This document shows positions 16,002 through 25,502 of a stretch of DNA of 64,000 bases, piece after piece. Below the pieces are notes generated by a model. That model was not told where the DNA came from. It saw only the letters and a program-made list of their open reading frames with translations, and searched no databases. The number at the start of each line of letters is the position of its first letter. The stretch's first letter is position 1. Location of the stretch: contig NZ_AOLP01000001.1 in assembly GCF_000337795.1 (NCBI RefSeq), positions 398,975-462,974 on the forward strand. Direction: 5' to 3'. Made by a program: the position numbers and the translations under genes. The DNA is from Haloferax denitrificans ATCC 35960 (GTDB lineage Archaea > Halobacteriota > Halobacteria > Halobacteriales > Haloferacaceae).

Positions 16002-17468
16002 GTGTCCCTCCCCGAAGGCGGTTCCCTCACCGAGGGCGACCTCAAACGCCCGATGTTCGAACTGGCGTGGCCGATTATCGTCACCGAACTCCTCCAGGTG
16101 GCGTACAACCTCGCCGACACCGTCTGGCTCGGCCGGCTCTCGACCGACGCCGTCGCCGCCATCAGCCTCGCGTTTCCGCTCATCTTCCTGCTCATCTCCG
16201 TCGGCGGCGGCTTCACCGTCGCGGGGAGCACGCTCGTCGCCCAGTACACCGGCGCGAAAAGCGAGGGCTCCGCCGGGACCGTCGCCGGACAGACGCTCAC
16301 GTTCATCACCGTCATCGCCGTCGTCGTCGGCGTCATCGGCTTTTTCGCCACCGACGCGATGCTCGCCGTCCTCCCGAGCTCGGAGGCGACCGCCGGGCAG
16401 GTCATCCCCCTCGCCGGCGACTACATGCGCGTGTTCTTCCTCGGCCTGCCGTTCCTCTTCGGCTTCTTCGTCTTCTCCGCGCTCATGCGCGGCTACGGCA
16501 ACACCCGCGCCCCGATGGTCGTGATGTTCATCAGCGTCCTCATCAACGTCGTCATCGACCCGGTGTTCATCTTCGGCTTCGACGCCAACCCGCTGTTTTC
16601 GATGCTCGGGGCGGAGGGCCTGCAGGCCAGCCTCTTCGCCGCCACGGGCTTCGACGGCTTCCAAGTCGCCGGCGCGGCGTACGCGACGGTGCTCTCGCGC
16701 GCCGTCGCCACCGTCATCGGCATCTACGTCATCTTCGGGACGAGCGCCGGCCCCGACGTGCAACTCGCCGACTTCCGCCCGCAGTTCGAGTACATCAAGC
16801 AAATCGTCGATATCGGCGTCCCGAGCGCCATCGAGCAGTCCGCCACCGCCCTCGGCTTCATCACCCTCACCGCGATGGTCGTCACGTTCACCCCCGAAGT
16901 CGTCGCCGCGTTCGGCCTCGGCAACCGCCTCACGTCGCTGGTGTTCCTCCCGGCGCTCGGTCTCGGTCGGGCGACCAACACCATCGTCGGCCAGAACCTC
17001 GGCGCGAAGAAACCGGAGCGCGCCGAGAGCGCCGTCTGGCTCGCCGCCAAAGTCGGCGCGAGCGTCATGCTCGCCACCGGCGTGCTCGCGTACGTCTTCG
17101 CCGAACCCGTCGTCGCGTTCTTCCTCCAGACCGGGACGGCCTCGGCCGCCCAAACCATCGACCTCGGCGTCGAGTACATCCGCATCCGCGCGTTCGAGTT
17201 CGGCTTCATCGGCGTCCTCCAGGTCGTCCTCGGCGCGTACCGCGGCGCTGGGAACACGAAGGCCGCCCTCGGCTTCTCGCTTTTCGCGCTCTGGTTGGGC
17301 CGGGTACCCATCGTCTACCTGCTTTCGTTCCAGTTCGGCTTCGCCGAGACGGGCATCTGGCTCGGGATGGCCGTCGGGCAGATTCTCGGCGCGATTGCGG
17401 CCACGGCGTGGTTCACCCGCGGGACGTGGAAACACAGCGTCGTCGACGCCGACGCGACCGGAACGTAA
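16002..17468 (+). CDS. MATE-family multidrug/sodium antiporter
   Basis: A 488-residue exporter with twelve predicted membrane helices in two MatE repeats. The first repeat begins RPMFELAWPIIVTELLQVAYNLADTVWLGRLSTDAVAA and the second begins VDIGVPSAIEQSATALGFITLTAMV, the standard duplicated pattern. These transporters exchange Na+ or H+ for cationic drugs or metabolites. GTG start at 16002 (gtgtccctcccc). Substrate unknown. It is the last chromosomal gene before the tRNA-Arg and the island. Confidence 0.92.
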   Translation: MSLPEGGSLTEGDLKRPMFELAWPIIVTELLQVAYNLADTVWLGRLSTDAVAAISLAFPLIFLLISVGGGFTVAGSTLVAQYTGAKSEGSAGTVAGQTLTFITVIAVVVGVIGFFATDAMLAVLPSSEATAGQVIPLAGDYMRVFFLGLPFLFGFFVFSALMRGYGNTRAPMVVMFISVLINVVIDPVFIFGFDANPLFSMLGAEGLQASLFAATGFDGFQVAGAAYATVLSRAVATVIGIYVIFGTSAGPDVQLADFRPQFEYIKQIVDIGVPSAIEQSATALGFITLTAMVVTFTPEVVAAFGLGNRLTSLVFLPALGLGRATNTIVGQNLGAKKPERAESAVWLAAKVGASVMLATGVLAYVFAEPVVAFFLQTGTASAAQTIDLGVEYIRIRAFEFGFIGVLQVVLGAYRGAGNTKAALGFSLFALWLGRVPIVYLLSFQFGFAETGIWLGMAVGQILGAIAATAWFTRGTWKHSVVDADATGT

Positions 17469-17530
17469 TCGGCCGCCGGCGCGGGTTCCACAACGGTTTT
17501 ACGTCGGTGCCGTGTAGCTCTGCCCGCTGA

Positions 17531-17603
17531 GGGCCCGTAGCTCAGTGGACAGAGTGCTTGGTTCCGGACCAAGATGTCGCGGGTTCAAATCCCGTCGGGT
17601 CCG
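17531..17603 (+). tRNA. tRNA-Arg (anticodon CCG)
   Basis: A 73-nt cloverleaf. The acceptor stem GGGCCCG pairs with CGGGTCC; the D stem is GCTC/GAGT; the anticodon stem CTTGG/CCAAG encloses TTCCGGA, anticodon CCG; the T arm is GCGGG-TTCAAAT-CCCGT; the discriminator is G. CCA is not encoded. GTTTTAC at 17496-17502 is the likely TATA element. The 3-prime end is copied at 27395-27410, so this gene is the integration site of the island to its right. Confidence 0.96.
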
Positions 17604-17606
17604 TCC
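17591..17606. repeat. attL-type direct repeat (3-prime end of tRNA-Arg)
   Basis: CCCGTCGGGTCCGTCC, the last 13 nt of the tRNA plus 3 nt, is identical to 27395-27410. Bases on both sides differ between the copies, which fixes the core at 16 nt. Tyrosine-recombinase elements typically rebuild the tRNA at one end and leave a partial copy at the other. Confidence 0.85.
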
Positions 17607-18707
17607 TGTTGCATTACGGTGTGGAAACACAAGACAGCGACGCCTTCCTTTTAAACAAGGGTGCCGTTCCGTCCATCAAGTTCGTAATACCACATCACGG
17701 GGGTCGCCCCCGTCTGGCGATTCACATAGAACCAAACGCCTGGACAGGTATTAGACATTGGGCGATTGCGGTCGCCGAGTAGAATTATAAAGAATAAACT
17801 CAGCGCCAGTAGCCCACACTAACTTCACCAACAAAAGAATTATCACGTCATACGCTAACATGCACGGTGGGTCCAAGGTAGCGTTCCCGAGTAACACGTA
17901 ATAAACAGGAGTCAAAACGGGACGCTCCGTGGACAGGGAGACAGCGACCCAGCAATAAGCCGATGGGGAAGGATTCCCGCTGGAGGCTTTAGCATCTCCG
18001 TGTTGGCACTCAGTCAATACGGTGTGTCCTTGTCCACGTTCACCGCGGGGATAACTCGTCGGTGAGCGGTTGAAGCAGAGAACACGACGTGCGAAATAGA
18101 ACGTCGTCAAATCAATCCGCCATGCAGGCACCCGACTGTATGGCCAGAAACCAACCGCTTGCCCGGGACCGACAGCAATGCGTCGGTCCTACTAACCCGT
18201 GGCCAGTCGAGAGCATAGGACCCAACGGTCGGACGACGAGCCTACATCCGACCAGACAAATCTCCAGCGATTCATAGACGGTGATGGTCAAGATCCCCGA
18301 CCGGATCAACTTGGACAGTCCCCTGCGCCGTCACAGCTATCCATCAGGATAAGGCTATACTACTTACAACTCCTTATCGCGTACTTGCTCAATATTGCTC
18401 TAAAGGCAGTTTCTCAGAACCCAATAATCCAAGTATTACAGCAACATCGACGTCTCCTATTATTGCTAGTTGGACTTGGTACATTGCTGAATTTAATCGT
18501 GAATGCCCTGATGGACTTCCATATTCTTTGATAAAGAATTTATTTGTGCGAGAAGGGCACCCCCCAGCGTTAAAAACTAGGTCAGCGTGACTGACATACT
18601 TGGTAACACAATGCTTTCTCTCCCTCCACCTGACCATTGCCTCGACCAGATATCAACGCCGAACTCTCCGCACCACTTATGAATCCCAGTTACAACATTT
18701 CTCGTAG
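17604..18707. other. Island left arm, no confident gene
   Basis: About 1.1 kb of lower-GC DNA where an integrase would be expected but is not seen. A GC hairpin (ACGGGGG-TCG-CCCCCGT) lies at 17697-17713. Open frames exist on both strands (17751-18131 minus, 126 residues; 18199-18531 plus, 110 residues) but neither resembles a known protein. The plus-strand one ends in two hydrophobic stretches (LYYLQLLIAYLLNIAL and RRLLLLLVGLGTLLNLIV) and could be a small membrane protein. The stretch may be the wreck of a lost integrase region. Confidence 0.45.
18199..18531 (+). CDS. Possible small membrane protein in the island left arm
   Basis: A 110-residue open frame. The first half is polar and unremarkable (SDDEPTSDQTNLQRFIDGDG). 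The second half holds two hydrophobic segments, about 53-70 and 84-104. No family is recognised, and no clear promoter is seen before it. It may be chance; the only support is the membrane-like half and its position in an AT-richer patch. Confidence 0.22.
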   Translation: MASREHRTQRSDDEPTSDQTNLQRFIDGDGQDPRPDQLGQSPAPSQLSIRIRLYYLQLLIAYLLNIALKAVSQNPIIQVLQQHRRLLLLLVGLGTLLNLIVNALMDFHIL

Positions 18708-21404
18708 ATGGTCGAGAACTTTAGCGAGAAGGCTGATTTCATTTGGTCTATTGCGGATCTTCTCCGAGGAGACTACAAGCAGTCCGAGTACCAGAAAGTA
18801 ATCCTGCCGCTGACTGTACTCAGGCGGCTTGATTGCGTGACTCAGCGGAACAAGGAAGATGTCCTTGAACGGTACGAACAACTTCAGAAACAGGGGATTA
18901 AGAACGTAGCACCAGCACTGAAGAAGGCAGCTGGCGAAAAGGTGTACAACACAAGCGAGTATACTTTCAAGTCGCTGTGCAGCGACCCTGACCAGATTGC
19001 GAGCAATCTTCAGTACTATATCAACTCGTACGATGAAGAAACAAAGGAGATTTTCGAGAAGTTCGACTTCGGGCACCAGATTCAACGACTCGAAGATGCG
19101 GACCTCCTATATAAGATCATTCGACAGTTCGCTGAGCTCGACCTTCATCCAGAGGATGTGCCGAATGAGGAGATGGGATACATCTACGAGGAACTCGTTC
19201 GGAAATTCAACGAACTGAGCAACGAGACTGCCGGGGAACACTTCACACCCCGAGAGGTCATCGAGCTGATGGTGAACCTTCTATTCGACGAGGACGACAA
19301 AGTGCTGACTGAAGAAGGGGTTGTCCGTACGGTGTACGACCCCGCGTGTGGTACTGGGGGGATGCTGAGCGTTGCGGAGGATCACGTACGTGAACTCAAC
19401 GGGGGTGCGAAACTCCACGCCTTCGGGCAAGAACTTAACCCTGAGACCTACGCGGTCTGTAACTCTGATATGCTGATCAAGGGGCAGAACCCAGACAACA
19501 TTGCGTACGGGAACTCGTTTACTAACGACGGGTTTGCTGACCGGAGCTTCGACTATATGCTCTCGAATCCACCGTTCGGAGTCTCGTGGAAGAAGGTGCG
19601 GGAGTATATTGAGCAAGAACACGAAGAGAAAGGTAAGGACGGGCGGTTTGACGCTGGCACCCCCCGTGTGAGTGACGGCTCTCTACTCTTCCTCCAACAT
19701 ATGGCCAGTAAAATGAAACCACCAGAGGAGGGGGGATCACGTATTGCAATCGTATTTAATGGGTCTCCGCTATTCAATGGAGGCCCAAATAGTGGTGAAT
19801 CAGCCATTCGTCGCTGGATAATTGAGAATGATTGGTTGGAGGCGGTTATTGGGTTACCAAACCGATTGTTCTACAACACAGAGATATACACGTACGTTTG
19901 GATCCTCTCGAATGCTAAATCTGAGCGTAGACAGGGCAGAGTCCAACTAATAGATGCCCGAGAGATGTACGTTGAGTTGGAAGAGGGACTCGGAGATAAA
20001 AAATACAAGATTTCTAAGAATCATATCAGCGAAATTTCCAAGATATTCGGAGAGATGGAAGAATCAAATCGGTCAAAGTTCTATGATAATGATGACTTCG
20101 GCTACCGCCGGATAGTCGTTGACCGGCCCCTCCGGATGAGTTTCCAAGTTACAGATGAGCGAATTCAGAAGCTCAAAAAAGAGAAGGCATTCTCCAACCG
20201 TGATGAGGAAACTCAGCAACATGTCATTGACGCGTTGAGTTCTCTCGATTCAGATAAGCAGTGGATGAATAAGGACGAATTCCTGAATCAGGTAGAACTC
20301 ACATTCAATATGCGTAATGTTGACGTCCGAAAGAGTGTATATAACGCAATTGTAAGGGCATTAGGCGAGCGCAACTCTGACGCGGATATTGTAACGGATA
20401 GCAACGGCGACGCAGAATATGATATCGACCGCCGAGAAAGAGAAAAGATTCCACTCGGGTCTGACCCCTACGAGTACTTCGAACGGAACATCGAACCCTA
20501 TGCTCCGAATGCGTGGATCAATGATGATTCTAAGTATTATGATGAAGATGGTGACTTGGGAATCGTTGGTTATGAAATAAATTTCCTTGAAAAGTTTCTA
20601 TCATCTGACCCATCAAGCTCTGTCGAGGAGATAAATGAAGAAATAAGCATAATCAAGTCAGAAATTTCCTCAAAGACTCAAGAGTTACTGAACAAAAAGC
20701 ATGAGATAATCACGCGTTCGTTAGAGGATTCGGATGGGCTTAAATCAGGGCCGAGCTGGTTAGTTGGTATTCCAGAGAACTGGGACTCTTCTCCTCTGAA
20801 ATATAACGTTTCAATTGAAACCGGATCTACTCCAAAAACGACCGTAGACCGTTACTGGGATGGTGAAATTCCTTGGTTCAGTCCGAAGGACATGAAATCC
20901 GACCTTCTCGAAGACTCACAAGATCATATTACAAAAGAGGCACTTGAAGAAACCAGCATCTCTATCCTTCCTCCTAAGACGGTGTTTGTGGTGGTCCGTG
21001 GCATGATATTAGATAGAACTCTTCCTGTGGGCCTCTCGGAAGTTCCTGCTACAATTAATCAAGATATGAAAGCACTGAGGCCCGACGACCATCTCCTCCC
21101 AGAGTATCTCGCTCTACTTTTACGGGCCATCTCACCACTCCTTCTGGAGGTTGTAAAAGAGTCGTCACACGGGACTAAGAGACTCGACACGGAGGACTTG
21201 GAAAATATCGAGATCCCAATACCCCCAGTAGACGAACAAAGGCAGATACTAGAAGATGTTGAGAGACGCACGAACAAAATCGACTCAAAAATTGACGAGA
21301 TATATAGATTACGGGATGATGTCGAAGCTTTAGAAGCGGCGGTCGGCAATCAGCGCCAAGCGTTATTAATGTCCGCAGTGACAGGACAGTTAAGCGACAA
21401 GTAG
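18708..21404 (+). CDS. hsdM: Type I restriction-modification HsdM fused to a half HsdS
   Basis: An 898-residue DNA adenine methyltransferase with its specificity part in one chain. Residues 1-150 are the HsdM N-terminal domain (DFIWSIADLLRGDYKQSEYQ). HFTPREVIELM near 179, the SAM motif DPACGTGGML at 211 and the catalytic NPPF at 287-290 mark the N6-adenine methylase. After about residue 640 comes a coiled coil (EEINEEISIIKSEISSKTQE), then one target-recognition domain (IETGSTPKTTVDRYWDGEIP at about 702-721) and a closing coil (DEQRQILEDVERRTNKIDSK). A normal HsdS has two recognition domains; only one is present, so the complex may use two copies. CTTATG about 28 nt upstream supports the ATG. 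hsdR follows after 31 nt. Confidence 0.93.
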   Translation: MVENFSEKADFIWSIADLLRGDYKQSEYQKVILPLTVLRRLDCVTQRNKEDVLERYEQLQKQGIKNVAPALKKAAGEKVYNTSEYTFKSLCSDPDQIASNLQYYINSYDEETKEIFEKFDFGHQIQRLEDADLLYKIIRQFAELDLHPEDVPNEEMGYIYEELVRKFNELSNETAGEHFTPREVIELMVNLLFDEDDKVLTEEGVVRTVYDPACGTGGMLSVAEDHVRELNGGAKLHAFGQELNPETYAVCNSDMLIKGQNPDNIAYGNSFTNDGFADRSFDYMLSNPPFGVSWKKVREYIEQEHEEKGKDGRFDAGTPRVSDGSLLFLQHMASKMKPPEEGGSRIAIVFNGSPLFNGGPNSGESAIRRWIIENDWLEAVIGLPNRLFYNTEIYTYVWILSNAKSERRQGRVQLIDAREMYVELEEGLGDKKYKISKNHISEISKIFGEMEESNRSKFYDNDDFGYRRIVVDRPLRMSFQVTDERIQKLKKEKAFSNRDEETQQHVIDALSSLDSDKQWMNKDEFLNQVELTFNMRNVDVRKSVYNAIVRALGERNSDADIVTDSNGDAEYDIDRREREKIPLGSDPYEYFERNIEPYAPNAWINDDSKYYDEDGDLGIVGYEINFLEKFLSSDPSSSVEEINEEISIIKSEISSKTQELLNKKHEIITRSLEDSDGLKSGPSWLVGIPENWDSSPLKYNVSIETGSTPKTTVDRYWDGEIPWFSPKDMKSDLLEDSQDHITKEALEETSISILPPKTVFVVVRGMILDRTLPVGLSEVPATINQDMKALRPDDHLLPEYLALLLRAISPLLLEVVKESSHGTKRLDTEDLENIEIPIPPVDEQRQILEDVERRTNKIDSKIDEIYRLRDDVEALEAAVGNQRQALLMSAVTGQLSDK

Positions 21405-21435
21405 GCGTCACTCCACGTACACCACCAACCCCCAC

Positions 21436-24402
21436 ATGACTGGAAAATCACACGATGAAGAGGCGTTCGAGGCCTATATTGAACAGGGTCTGCTCGACGG
21501 CGAATACGAGCAAGTTGACTCTGACGAGTTCGACGCCGGACGCGGACTGTTCCCCGATGTTCTCGTCTCGTTCGTCAAGGAGACCCAACCTGAGCGCTGG
21601 CAACAACTGGAGACCGCCTACAAGGGAAACGCCCGTCAGCGGTTTCTGCAAGAACTCACCAGCGCCCTCGAAACACGAGGAACACTTGAACTTCTGCGGC
21701 ACGGCCTCCGCACCACCGGAACCACAATCAAGCTTGCATTCTTCCAACCGAACACCAGAAAAAATCCAGAAGTCCAGAAGCAGTACGAGGCGAATCGTCT
21801 TGGGGTCACTAGGCAACTCCACTACTCTCCGACAGATCCTACGCTTAGTATCGATCTCGTGCTGAGCGTCAATGGCATTCCTGTGGCGACCGCCGAATTG
21901 AAAAACCCTGCAACTGGACAGACGGTTGTAGACGCGAAACAGCAGTATATGCAGGACCGCGATCCCGGCGACCCGGTTCTCAAATTCAAGCGAGGAGCCT
22001 TAGTCCACTTCGCAGTCGATACAAACGAGGTAGAGTACACCACCGAACTGAACAGGGATGACACATACTTCCTCCCATTCAACAAGGGATACAATGGCGG
22101 GGCAGGGAATCCGCCGAACGAGGACGGCCACCGTACTGCATATCTTTGGGAAGAAGTCTGGGCGAAGGATTCTTGGATGGAGATCCTCCAGCGGTTCATC
22201 CATATAGACGAAGAAGAGATTCGAAAGAACGGCATCAAAGTGGATGAAGAGGAGACGATGATTTTCCCGCGGTACCACCAGCTAGAGTGCGTCCGCCAAC
22301 TCGTGACTGCGTCAAAAGAGAACGGCGGTGGCGAAGATTATCTGATTCAGCACTCAACCGGTAGCGGGAAGAGCAAGTCTATTGCGTGGCTCGTCCACCG
22401 ACTCGTCTCACTCCACAATGACGCCGATGAAGCAGTCTACGACGGCGTCGTCGTAGTCACGGACCGCACTATCCTCGACGAGCAGCTTCGGAACACAATC
22501 TACGAATTGGACCACAAGACCGGCGTTGTCCACGCTATCAAGGGTGAGCAAGGTTCGAAGTCCCAAGAACTGGCGGAAGCTATCGAAGCGGGCAAGCCAG
22601 TCATCATCACCACGCTTCAGACGTTCCCCCACGTTATCGAACACGCGAAACGGCTCCCTGAACGGGATTACGCTGTGGTCGTGGACGAGGCTCACAGTAG
22701 CCAGTCTGGCGAGATGGCCCATGAGATGAAGCAAATCCTCTCCGGTATCGACATCGACGAAGACGACGATACTGAGGACCTCATCTTGAAGAGTGCAGAA
22801 ACGCGAGGGAATCAGGAGAACCTCAGCTTCTTCGCGTTCACGGCGACTCCGAAAGGCAAGACGCTGGAAGCGTTCGGAACAATACCCGAGGGCAGCGACA
22901 AGCCCGAGCCGTTCCACCTTTACTCGATGCGCCAAGCCATCGAGGAAGGGTTCATTCTAGACGTCCTGCAGAATTACACGACCTACGAGACGTTCTATAA
23001 CATTGCGAAGGTCATCGAGGAAGATCCACAGGTCCCGCAGAAGAAGGCAGTCAAGGCAGTGTCCAAGTTCCTGAAGCTGCACCCGCACAACATCGCTCAG
23101 AAGGTCGAGATCGTCGTCGAGCACTTCCGCGAACACACACAGAACAAGATCGGCGGGAAGGCGAAGGCGATGATCGTGACGTCCTCACGCGTACACGCAG
23201 TTCGTTACAAGAAGGCGATTGACAAGTACATCGAAAAGAACGGGTACAATCTGAGTGCACTCGTTGCGTTCAGCGGAACCGTCGAGGACGATGGGTTCGA
23301 GTACACCGAACCGGGCATGAACGACGGGATCAAGGAATCTGAACTTCCCAGCAAGTTCGACACCACGGAGTATCAGGTTCTCGTCGTCGCCGACAAGTAT
23401 CAGACTGGGTTTGACCAGCCGCTTCTGCACACGATGTACGTGGATAAGAAGCTCTCTGGAATTCAGGCTGTTCAGACCCTGTCAAGACTGAACCGTACCC
23501 ACCCTGGGAAGGAGGACACGTTCGTACTCGACTTCGAGAACGACCGTGAGGATATCTTCGACGCGTTCCAGCCCTACTACGAGAAGACGACCATCGACGA
23601 GACGACCGACCCACAGCACATCTACCAACTGGAGTCCGAGCTGAATGCGTTCCAGATCTACACCAAGCACGAAGTAGATCAGTTTGCAGAGGCGTTCTTC
23701 AGCCCCAAGAACAAGGGAACTGAACAGGCGCACGCGAAGCTGAGCAGCCACATTCAGCCAGCGCGGGATCGATATATGGTCGCCGATGAGGAAACGCAAG
23801 ACGAGTTCCGCTCGAAGCTTCGTTCGTTCCTCCGGTTGTACAAGTTCCAGTCGCAGGTCGTCAGCTACGCAGACACCACGTTAGAGAAGCTCTACACCTT
23901 TGGCCGCTTCCTCTACAAGGAACTTCCACGAGACTCTCGGGAATCGCGGGTGGAATTCAACGACGAACTCGCGCTGCAGTACTACCGTCTAGAAAAATCG
24001 GATGAGGGTGGTATCGAAATTGGCTCCGGCGGGGGGAGCGTGTCAGTACCGAATGAAACTGGCACAGGGAGTCAGGAAGATGACGAGGTCGAACTATCCA
24101 CTATTGTTGAGAAGGTCAATGAGGAGCTTGGAACAGACTTCACGCAGGCAGACCAACTCTTCCTCGACCAACTGAAAGAGGACGCTCTGGATGACGACCA
24201 TCTTCGTCGGTCGGCACAAGTCAACAGTAGAGAAAACTTCGCGTTAGAGTTCGACGACGCCCTGACCGAGATGTTCATTGATCGGATGGACCAGAATCAA
24301 GAACTGTTTGCCAAGTTTATGGACAACGAGGAAGTCCAAAAAGTGATAACCAACCACTTGCGACAACGGGTATACGAGGAAAGTCAGGCAGCCAACAGCT
24401 GA
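21436..24402 (+). CDS. hsdR: Type I restriction enzyme R subunit (translocase/nuclease)
   Basis: A 988-residue motor and nuclease subunit. The N-terminal nuclease domain shows SIDLVLSVNGIPVATAELKN (Asp near 139; ExK near 152-155), the PD-(D/E)xK site. The SF2 helicase core has Walker A HSTGSGKSKSIAWL at about 304, VVVDEAHSSQSGEM at about 413 (DEAH) and FFAFTATPKGKTLEAFG (motif III). QTGFDQPLLHTMYVDKKLSG and LSRLNRTHPGK are late helicase motifs V and VI. The length is typical for the EcoR124-like group. It is 31 nt after the HsdM-S gene on the same strand, so the two form one operon and the system looks intact. Confidence 0.95.
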   Translation: MTGKSHDEEAFEAYIEQGLLDGEYEQVDSDEFDAGRGLFPDVLVSFVKETQPERWQQLETAYKGNARQRFLQELTSALETRGTLELLRHGLRTTGTTIKLAFFQPNTRKNPEVQKQYEANRLGVTRQLHYSPTDPTLSIDLVLSVNGIPVATAELKNPATGQTVVDAKQQYMQDRDPGDPVLKFKRGALVHFAVDTNEVEYTTELNRDDTYFLPFNKGYNGGAGNPPNEDGHRTAYLWEEVWAKDSWMEILQRFIHIDEEEIRKNGIKVDEEETMIFPRYHQLECVRQLVTASKENGGGEDYLIQHSTGSGKSKSIAWLVHRLVSLHNDADEAVYDGVVVVTDRTILDEQLRNTIYELDHKTGVVHAIKGEQGSKSQELAEAIEAGKPVIITTLQTFPHVIEHAKRLPERDYAVVVDEAHSSQSGEMAHEMKQILSGIDIDEDDDTEDLILKSAETRGNQENLSFFAFTATPKGKTLEAFGTIPEGSDKPEPFHLYSMRQAIEEGFILDVLQNYTTYETFYNIAKVIEEDPQVPQKKAVKAVSKFLKLHPHNIAQKVEIVVEHFREHTQNKIGGKAKAMIVTSSRVHAVRYKKAIDKYIEKNGYNLSALVAFSGTVEDDGFEYTEPGMNDGIKESELPSKFDTTEYQVLVVADKYQTGFDQPLLHTMYVDKKLSGIQAVQTLSRLNRTHPGKEDTFVLDFENDREDIFDAFQPYYEKTTIDETTDPQHIYQLESELNAFQIYTKHEVDQFAEAFFSPKNKGTEQAHAKLSSHIQPARDRYMVADEETQDEFRSKLRSFLRLYKFQSQVVSYADTTLEKLYTFGRFLYKELPRDSRESRVEFNDELALQYYRLEKSDEGGIEIGSGGGSVSVPNETGTGSQEDDEVELSTIVEKVNEELGTDFTQADQLFLDQLKEDALDDDHLRRSAQVNSRENFALEFDDALTEMFIDRMDQNQELFAKFMDNEEVQKVITNHLRQRVYEESQAANS

Positions 24403-24459
24403 TTTGATAAACCCGGAGACACTCGCCCGTGTTCCCGTAGATTCCGATCGTCACCATAT

Positions 24460-24822
24460 CTATCTATTCATTGTTAGTTCCGGAAGGCGTTCCTGAAACA
24501 ACTTGTCCAGAACTGCCCACAGAATCTCCGTCGGAATCTGCTTCTCAAACTCAGCCGCGTCGTGATTGGTCTCATCCAATTCTGGGTGGTAATACTGGAA
24601 GTGAACATCCCCAAGTTCGGGATGGTCGTCGTCACGATGCCAGCCACAGTTGAACCCCGTATTTGGGTCGGCGTAGTGGATCCGAAACTGTGACTCGTCC
24701 CCGGCGAACCGCCACTCAACGTCGAGCGTCGGCGACTGGGCCAGAGTCGTCGGCACGACGCGATTGGGGTCAATCTCTGCTTGGATGAACTTCTTGACGA
24801 TACTGTCCGGTTCGTAAGACAC
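24460..24822 (-). CDS. Small uncharacterised island protein
   Basis: A 120-residue protein, GTG start at 24820-24822. The middle part FRIHYADPNTGFNCGWHRDDDHPELGDVHFQYYHPEL is rich in His, Asp and aromatic residues. This faintly recalls the TumE (DUF6516) toxin pattern of HYD-x-H-x-H, but I would not assign it on that basis. No adjacent TumA-like antitoxin is seen. It is convergent with hsdR (57 nt between stops). Upstream, CACTG-AA-CAGTG at 24842-24853 is a small palindrome in a possible promoter region. Confidence 0.6.
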   Translation of the reverse strand: MSYEPDSIVKKFIQAEIDPNRVVPTTLAQSPTLDVEWRFAGDESQFRIHYADPNTGFNCGWHRDDDHPELGDVHFQYYHPELDETNHDAAEFEKQIPTEILWAVLDKLFQERLPELTMNR

Positions 24823-24919
24823 CGACGTGACCGCAGGGTGTCACTGAACAGTGGAACACGACCTCAAAAAGACTGTAACACCTATACAGGAAAGGTAGTG
24901 GAGTATATCAATTCAATAT

Positions 24920-25390
24920 TTACTCGACAGACCAACTGTCGAATTCGATTACTTCTCCGATCTTTGCTTGTCGATAAATCTGTATGCTCTTCAATTCACT
25001 TAGAATCTCACTGGGAGGCAACTCACCAAATTCTTTTGAGGTTTCGCGTACCAACTCATCAATTTCACCTGACAAATTGCACTGCGGCTGTGATTGGACC
25101 TTTAGAGTTTTAATTCGGTCTCTACCGATCTTAACCTCGCCATGTTCAACCCCATCTATTTCGGCAAGTGCCTCTTCAATACTACTGGAAAAGACGCCAC
25201 TAAGATAAGGTTCATACTCAACTTCCGTTATCCGGTTCTCATGGCTTTTGAAGTATTCTACTTCGATCAAGAAAATAAGACTATGGATACGCTCAACTGA
25301 GACATGGTTAAAATGACGCAGAACACACTTGACCAGGGGAACCACCCCCTTAACTTCCTCCGTTGCCGGGCTCCCGTGTTCAACTGCCAT
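24920..25390 (-). CDS. Panacea (DUF4065/SocA-like) domain protein, tentative
   Basis: A 156-residue protein. VSVERIHSLIFLIEVEYFKSH, NRITEVEYEPYLSGVFSSSIEEAL and IKTLKVQ match the general order of the Panacea domain: a hydrophobic helix ending in Y-F, then a RPI-x-E-x-Y-x-x-x-x-G-P block. In this protein the usual GP is GV. In bacteria, Panacea proteins often act as antitoxins for diverse toxins or sit in defence islands. A TTTATT box centred about 26 nt upstream of the ATG gives it its own promoter and a leaderless mRNA. The assignment is by eye and needs a profile search. Confidence 0.6.
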   Translation of the reverse strand: MAVEHGSPATEEVKGVVPLVKCVLRHFNHVSVERIHSLIFLIEVEYFKSHENRITEVEYEPYLSGVFSSSIEEALAEIDGVEHGEVKIGRDRIKTLKVQSQPQCNLSGEIDELVRETSKEFGELPPSEILSELKSIQIYRQAKIGEVIEFDSWSVE

Positions 25391-25502
25391 ACCATGTGAA
25401 TGGGGATGGAGACAATAAAGTTACCCTCAGACAAATCACACCCCGATATAAATAACCACTCTGATTAATTCTGTCCACCTGCCAGATCTATTTCCTTCCA
25501 AG

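Noticed and set aside
17558..17782. Open frames running through tRNA-Arg
   Set aside because: They overlap the tRNA and have no family features.
17751..18131. A 126-residue minus-strand frame in the island left arm
   Set aside because: Composition is erratic, with no promoter at the right distance and no family resemblance.
24460..24822. Assignment of the small island protein as a TumE toxin
   Set aside because: The His/Asp pattern is only vaguely similar and no partner antitoxin of that type is adjacent, so it is left as unknown.
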